Positions 61,550 through 64,000 of a stretch of 64,000 bases of DNA are shown in pieces; positions within the stretch are counted from its first letter, which is position 1, and each line of letters begins with the position of its first letter. This DNA is from Ruminococcus sp. (GTDB lineage Bacteria > Bacillota > Clostridia > Oscillospirales > Ruminococcaceae): assembly GCA_016290875.1 (NCBI GenBank), contig JAEEVL010000020.1, positions 1 to 64,000 on the forward strand, read 5' to 3'. The notes under the pieces were generated by a model. It was not told the origin of the DNA. It ran no database searches and saw only the letters and a list, made by a program, of their open reading frames with translations. A program made the translations under genes and the position numbers.

Positions 61550-62515
61550 TTATTCCTCTTCTGAGCTAAGGTCGAAGCCAAGTGACTGGAGCTTCTCCTT
61601 AACCTCATCGAAGGATTTCTTTCCAAGGTTTCTAACCTTCATCATTTCTTCCTCAGACTTGTTGATCAAGTCATCCACGGTATTGATACCGGCACGCTTG
61701 AGACAATTGAATGAACGTACCGATAGATCAAGATCCTCAATAGTCATCTCAAGGATCTTCTCCTTGCCCTTCTCGTCCTTTTCAACGAGTACCTCAGCAA
61801 GTCCTGCCTCTTCAGAGAGGTCGATGAACAGCTTAAGGTGTTCGCCGAGGAGATTAGCAGCCTGTGACAGAGCTTCCTTAGCTGATATAGTACCGTCGGT
61901 CCATACCTCCATTGTGAGCTTGTCGTAGTCTGTTATCTGACCGAGACGGGTATCCTCAACGGTGTAATTCACCTTGAGAACAGGTGTATAGATGCTGTCT
62001 ACTGCGATAACATCAACGGGGAGGTTGATCTGCTTCTTGTTTCTTTCTGCGGAAACATAGCCTCTGCCTCTGTCGATTGTGATCTCCATATAGAGCTTTG
62101 CGTCTTTACCGAGAGTAGCGATGTGCATACCAGGATCGAGGATATTTACCTCAGAATCGGTCTTTATGTCGCCTGCGGTGATCTCGCATTCGCCCTCTGC
62201 TTCTATATAAACTGTCTTAGGTCCTTCACCATAGAGCTTAGCAGTAAGTCCCTTGATGCTGAGGATGATCTCTGTGACATCCTCTTTTACACCCGGAATT
62301 GTTGACAACTCGTGATGTACAGTGCCATCCTTGCCCGAAAGCTTTACGGATGTTACTGCCACACCAGGAAGTGAGGAGAGCAGCACACGCCTGAGACTGT
62401 TTCCAAGTGTAATACCGTAACCACGCTCCAGCGGTGCTAATTCGAATTTGCCGTATTTGCCGTCACTTTTAAGCTCGACAATATTGATATCAGGCTTATT
62501 GATCTTTTCCAGCAT
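61550..62515 (-). CDS. rpoA: RNA polymerase subunit alpha
   Basis: 321 residues. N-terminal assembly domain ('[20 protein letters not shown]'), linker, and C-terminal DNA-binding domain ('[20 protein letters not shown]', '[17 protein letters not shown]'). Confidence 0.98.
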   Translation of the reverse strand: MLEKINKPDINIVELKSDGKYGKFELAPLERGYGITLGNSLRRVLLSSLPGVAVTSVKLSGKDGTVHHELSTIPGVKEDVTEIILSIKGLTAKLYGEGPKTVYIEAEGECEITAGDIKTDSEVNILDPGMHIATLGKDAKLYMEITIDRGRGYVSAERNKKQINLPVDVIAVDSIYTPVLKVNYTVEDTRLGQITDYDKLTMEVWTDGTISAKEALSQAANLLGEHLKLFIDLSEEAGLAEVLVEKDEKGKEKILEMTIEDLDLSVRSFNCLKRAGINTVDDLINKSEEEMMKVRNLGKKSFDEVKEKLQSLGFDLSSEEE

Positions 62516-62575
62516 AAAAACCCTCCTATTTCACATTTACTATTGATTTCGAGTTCTGAAGTATCAAGTAACTTA

Positions 62576-63175
62576 TTACTTGGAGTACAGCTCGACGATA
62601 AGGTGTGTAGCAACCTCGTAGTCGATGTCCTCAGCTGAGGGCATACGATTTACTGTTGCGGAGAAGTCATCCTTGTTAGCTGTGAGCCACATAGGAACGA
62701 GTCTGTCCTTAGTCTCTTCAACTGTAGCCTTGAACTTCTCGGAGGTTCTGTCCTTCTCGCGGAGAGCGATAACGTCGCCAACCTTAACGCGGTAGGAAGG
62801 AATGTTTACTTTCTTGCCGTTTACTGTGTAGTGGCTGTGAACAACAAGCTGTCTTGCTTCTCTTCTTGTGAGAGCGAGACCCATTCTGTAAACTACGCTG
62901 TCAAGTCTTGATTCGAGACAAGTGATGAGGTTGTCACCAGCCTTGCCTTCCATCTTCTCAGCGATCTCGAAGTAGTGATAGAACTGCTTCTCGAGTACGC
63001 CGTAGATAAACTTCAGCTTCTGCTTTTCCTTCAGCTGAAGACCGTATTCAGAGATCTTCTTTCTGTTGTTTGCGTTCTTAAAGCGGATAGACTCCTTCTT
63101 TGAAACGCCCATAACAGCGGGGCTGATTCCCAGATATCTGCACTTTTTAAGAATAGGTTCTTTCTGAACTGCCAT
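62576..63175 (-). CDS. rpsD: 30S ribosomal protein S4
   Basis: 199 residues. S4-type RNA-binding domain 'SRLDSVVYRMGLALTRREAR', 'VNIPSYRVKVGDVI'. Without the four-cysteine zinc site of the C+ form: the N-terminus reads 'CRYLGISPAVMG', a shortened form. Confidence 0.96.
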   Translation of the reverse strand: MAVQKEPILKKCRYLGISPAVMGVSKKESIRFKNANNRKKISEYGLQLKEKQKLKFIYGVLEKQFYHYFEIAEKMEGKAGDNLITCLESRLDSVVYRMGLALTRREARQLVVHSHYTVNGKKVNIPSYRVKVGDVIALREKDRTSEKFKATVEETKDRLVPMWLTANKDDFSATVNRMPSAEDIDYEVATHLIVELYSK

Positions 63176-63196
63176 TTAAAAACACCTCCGTTTTGA

Positions 63197-63601
63197 TTAG
63201 ACGCGACGTCTTTTAGGCGGACGGCAGCCATTGTGAGGAATGGGAGTAACGTCCTTGATCATTCTTACCTCAAGACCTACAGTCTGAAGTGCTCTTATAG
63301 CAGCCTCACGACCAGCGCCGGGTCCCTTTACGTAAACTTCTACGAACTTGAGACCGTGCTCCATAGCAGCCTTAGCAGCTGTTTCAGCAGCTGTCTGAGC
63401 TGCGAAAGGAGTTGACTTCTTAGAGCCTCTGAATCCGAGCTCGCCTGCGCTTGCCCATGAGATAGCGTTGCCCTGAGTATCTGTGATAGTTACGATTGTA
63501 TTATTGAAAGTGGACTGAATATGAACTGCGCCGCTTTCGATATTCTTACGCTCTCTACGTCTTCTGATAGTAGAGACCTTTTTACCTTTCTGCTGTGCCA
63601 A
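63197..63601 (-). CDS. rpsK: 30S ribosomal protein S11
   Basis: 134 residues: '[20 protein letters not shown]', '[20 protein letters not shown]', '[13 protein letters not shown]'. Confidence 0.98.
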   Translation of the reverse strand: MAQQKGKKVSTIRRRRERKNIESGAVHIQSTFNNTIVTITDTQGNAISWASAGELGFRGSKKSTPFAAQTAAETAAKAAMEHGLKFVEVYVKGPGAGREAAIRALQTVGLEVRMIKDVTPIPHNGCRPPKRRRV

Positions 63602-63614
63602 AGCTCATACCTCC

Positions 63615-63983
63615 TTACTTCTTCTTGTTTGCGATAGTCTTTACAGGGCCCTTGCGGGTTCTTGCGTTTGTCTTTGTTCTCTGACCTCTTACGGGGAGAC
63701 CCTTTCTGTGACGAACGCCTCTGTAGCAGCCTATTTCAACAAGTCTCTTGATGTTAAGAGCAACTTCACGACGAAGATCGCCCTCAACAGTGTAATGTTC
63801 GTCGATATAGTCACGAAGCTTAGCAACGTCCTCTTCAGCGAGATCCTTAACTCTTACGTCGGGGTCAACGCCTGTGTTAGCGAGGATGTCTGTTGCAGTC
63901 TGACGACCGATTCCGTAGATATAAGTGAGACCGATTTCGATTCTCTTATTCTTGGGAAGGTCAACACCAGCTATTCTTGCCAT
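63615..63983 (-). CDS. rpsM: 30S ribosomal protein S13
   Basis: 122 residues: '[20 protein letters not shown]', '[20 protein letters not shown]'. AGGTAATAC-type site before the ATG; the operon continues beyond the window edge. Confidence 0.98.
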   Translation of the reverse strand: MARIAGVDLPKNKRIEIGLTYIYGIGRQTATDILANTGVDPDVRVKDLAEEDVAKLRDYIDEHYTVEGDLRREVALNIKRLVEIGCYRGVRHRKGLPVRGQRTKTNARTRKGPVKTIANKKK

Positions 63984-64000
63984 ATTGTATTACCTCCATT

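Overview
The window looks like a chromosomal segment of a fibre-degrading, low-to-mid-GC Gram-positive anaerobe of the Clostridia, most likely a Ruminococcus or close relative (Oscillospiraceae). Reasons: two secreted proteins with dockerin sequences (a bacterial expansin and a CAP/SCP protein), a Cthe_2159-type polysaccharide-binding lipoprotein, HrcA/CIRCE heat-shock control, dipicolinate synthase, strong TTGACA-N17-TATAAT promoters and typical clostridial gene orders (rsmD-coaD, holB-ricT, the rpsM-rpsK-rpsD-rpoA-rplQ block). The species cannot be named from the sequence alone.

Layout. 1-3160: one end of a Tn4451-like mobile element (winged-helix protein, a hairpin-rich non-coding stretch, TnpW-like protein, large serine recombinase), then a nested palindrome. 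3283-5827: CPBP membrane protease, Nudix hydrolase, CIRCE-controlled Hsp20. 5919-6080: five hairpins in a row. 6135-11032 (minus): small ORF, sigma-region-4-like protein, PLP decarboxylase, holB, ricT, queH, ybaK in one apparent operon. 11171-11951: a ~780 bp non-coding element with long inverted repeats. 12110-14432: nadB-nadC. 14845-17166: polysaccharide-binding lipoprotein. 17293-20869 (minus): TPR protein and an 801-residue Pro/Ala-rich repeat protein.

21263-39764 (minus) is a purine-synthesis cluster (purE, purC, purF, purM, purN, purO, AICAR transformylase, purD). It is interspersed with unrelated accessory genes: a HAD phosphatase, a dockerin-bearing expansin, DUF3592-like proteins, zinc-ribbon membrane proteins, an ABC-permease-like protein and three lipoproteins. 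IMP formation is split between a stand-alone AICAR transformylase and an archaeal-type PurO cyclohydrolase. The PurF copy lacks the N-terminal catalytic cysteine, which suggests it uses free ammonia. Two accessory genes are frameshifted at homopolymer runs; one shift falls on a textbook -1 slippery heptamer.

39820-52693: WG-repeat protein, glycosyltransferase, prfB (no programmed frameshift), uvrC, lipoprotein with a toxin-like C-terminal domain, an unusual HTH-cupin-acyl-CoA-synthetase fusion, YbjN protein, CAP-dockerin protein, groES-groEL under CIRCE. 52876-61114: coiled-coil protein, coaD, rsmD; a response regulator, sensor kinase and HtrA protease cluster; TIGR04086 protein, yajC; spoVFA-spoVFB. 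61172-63983: rplQ, rpoA, rpsD, rpsK, rpsM. I saw no tRNA, rRNA or CRISPR array. All coordinates and motifs were read by eye; no database search was run.
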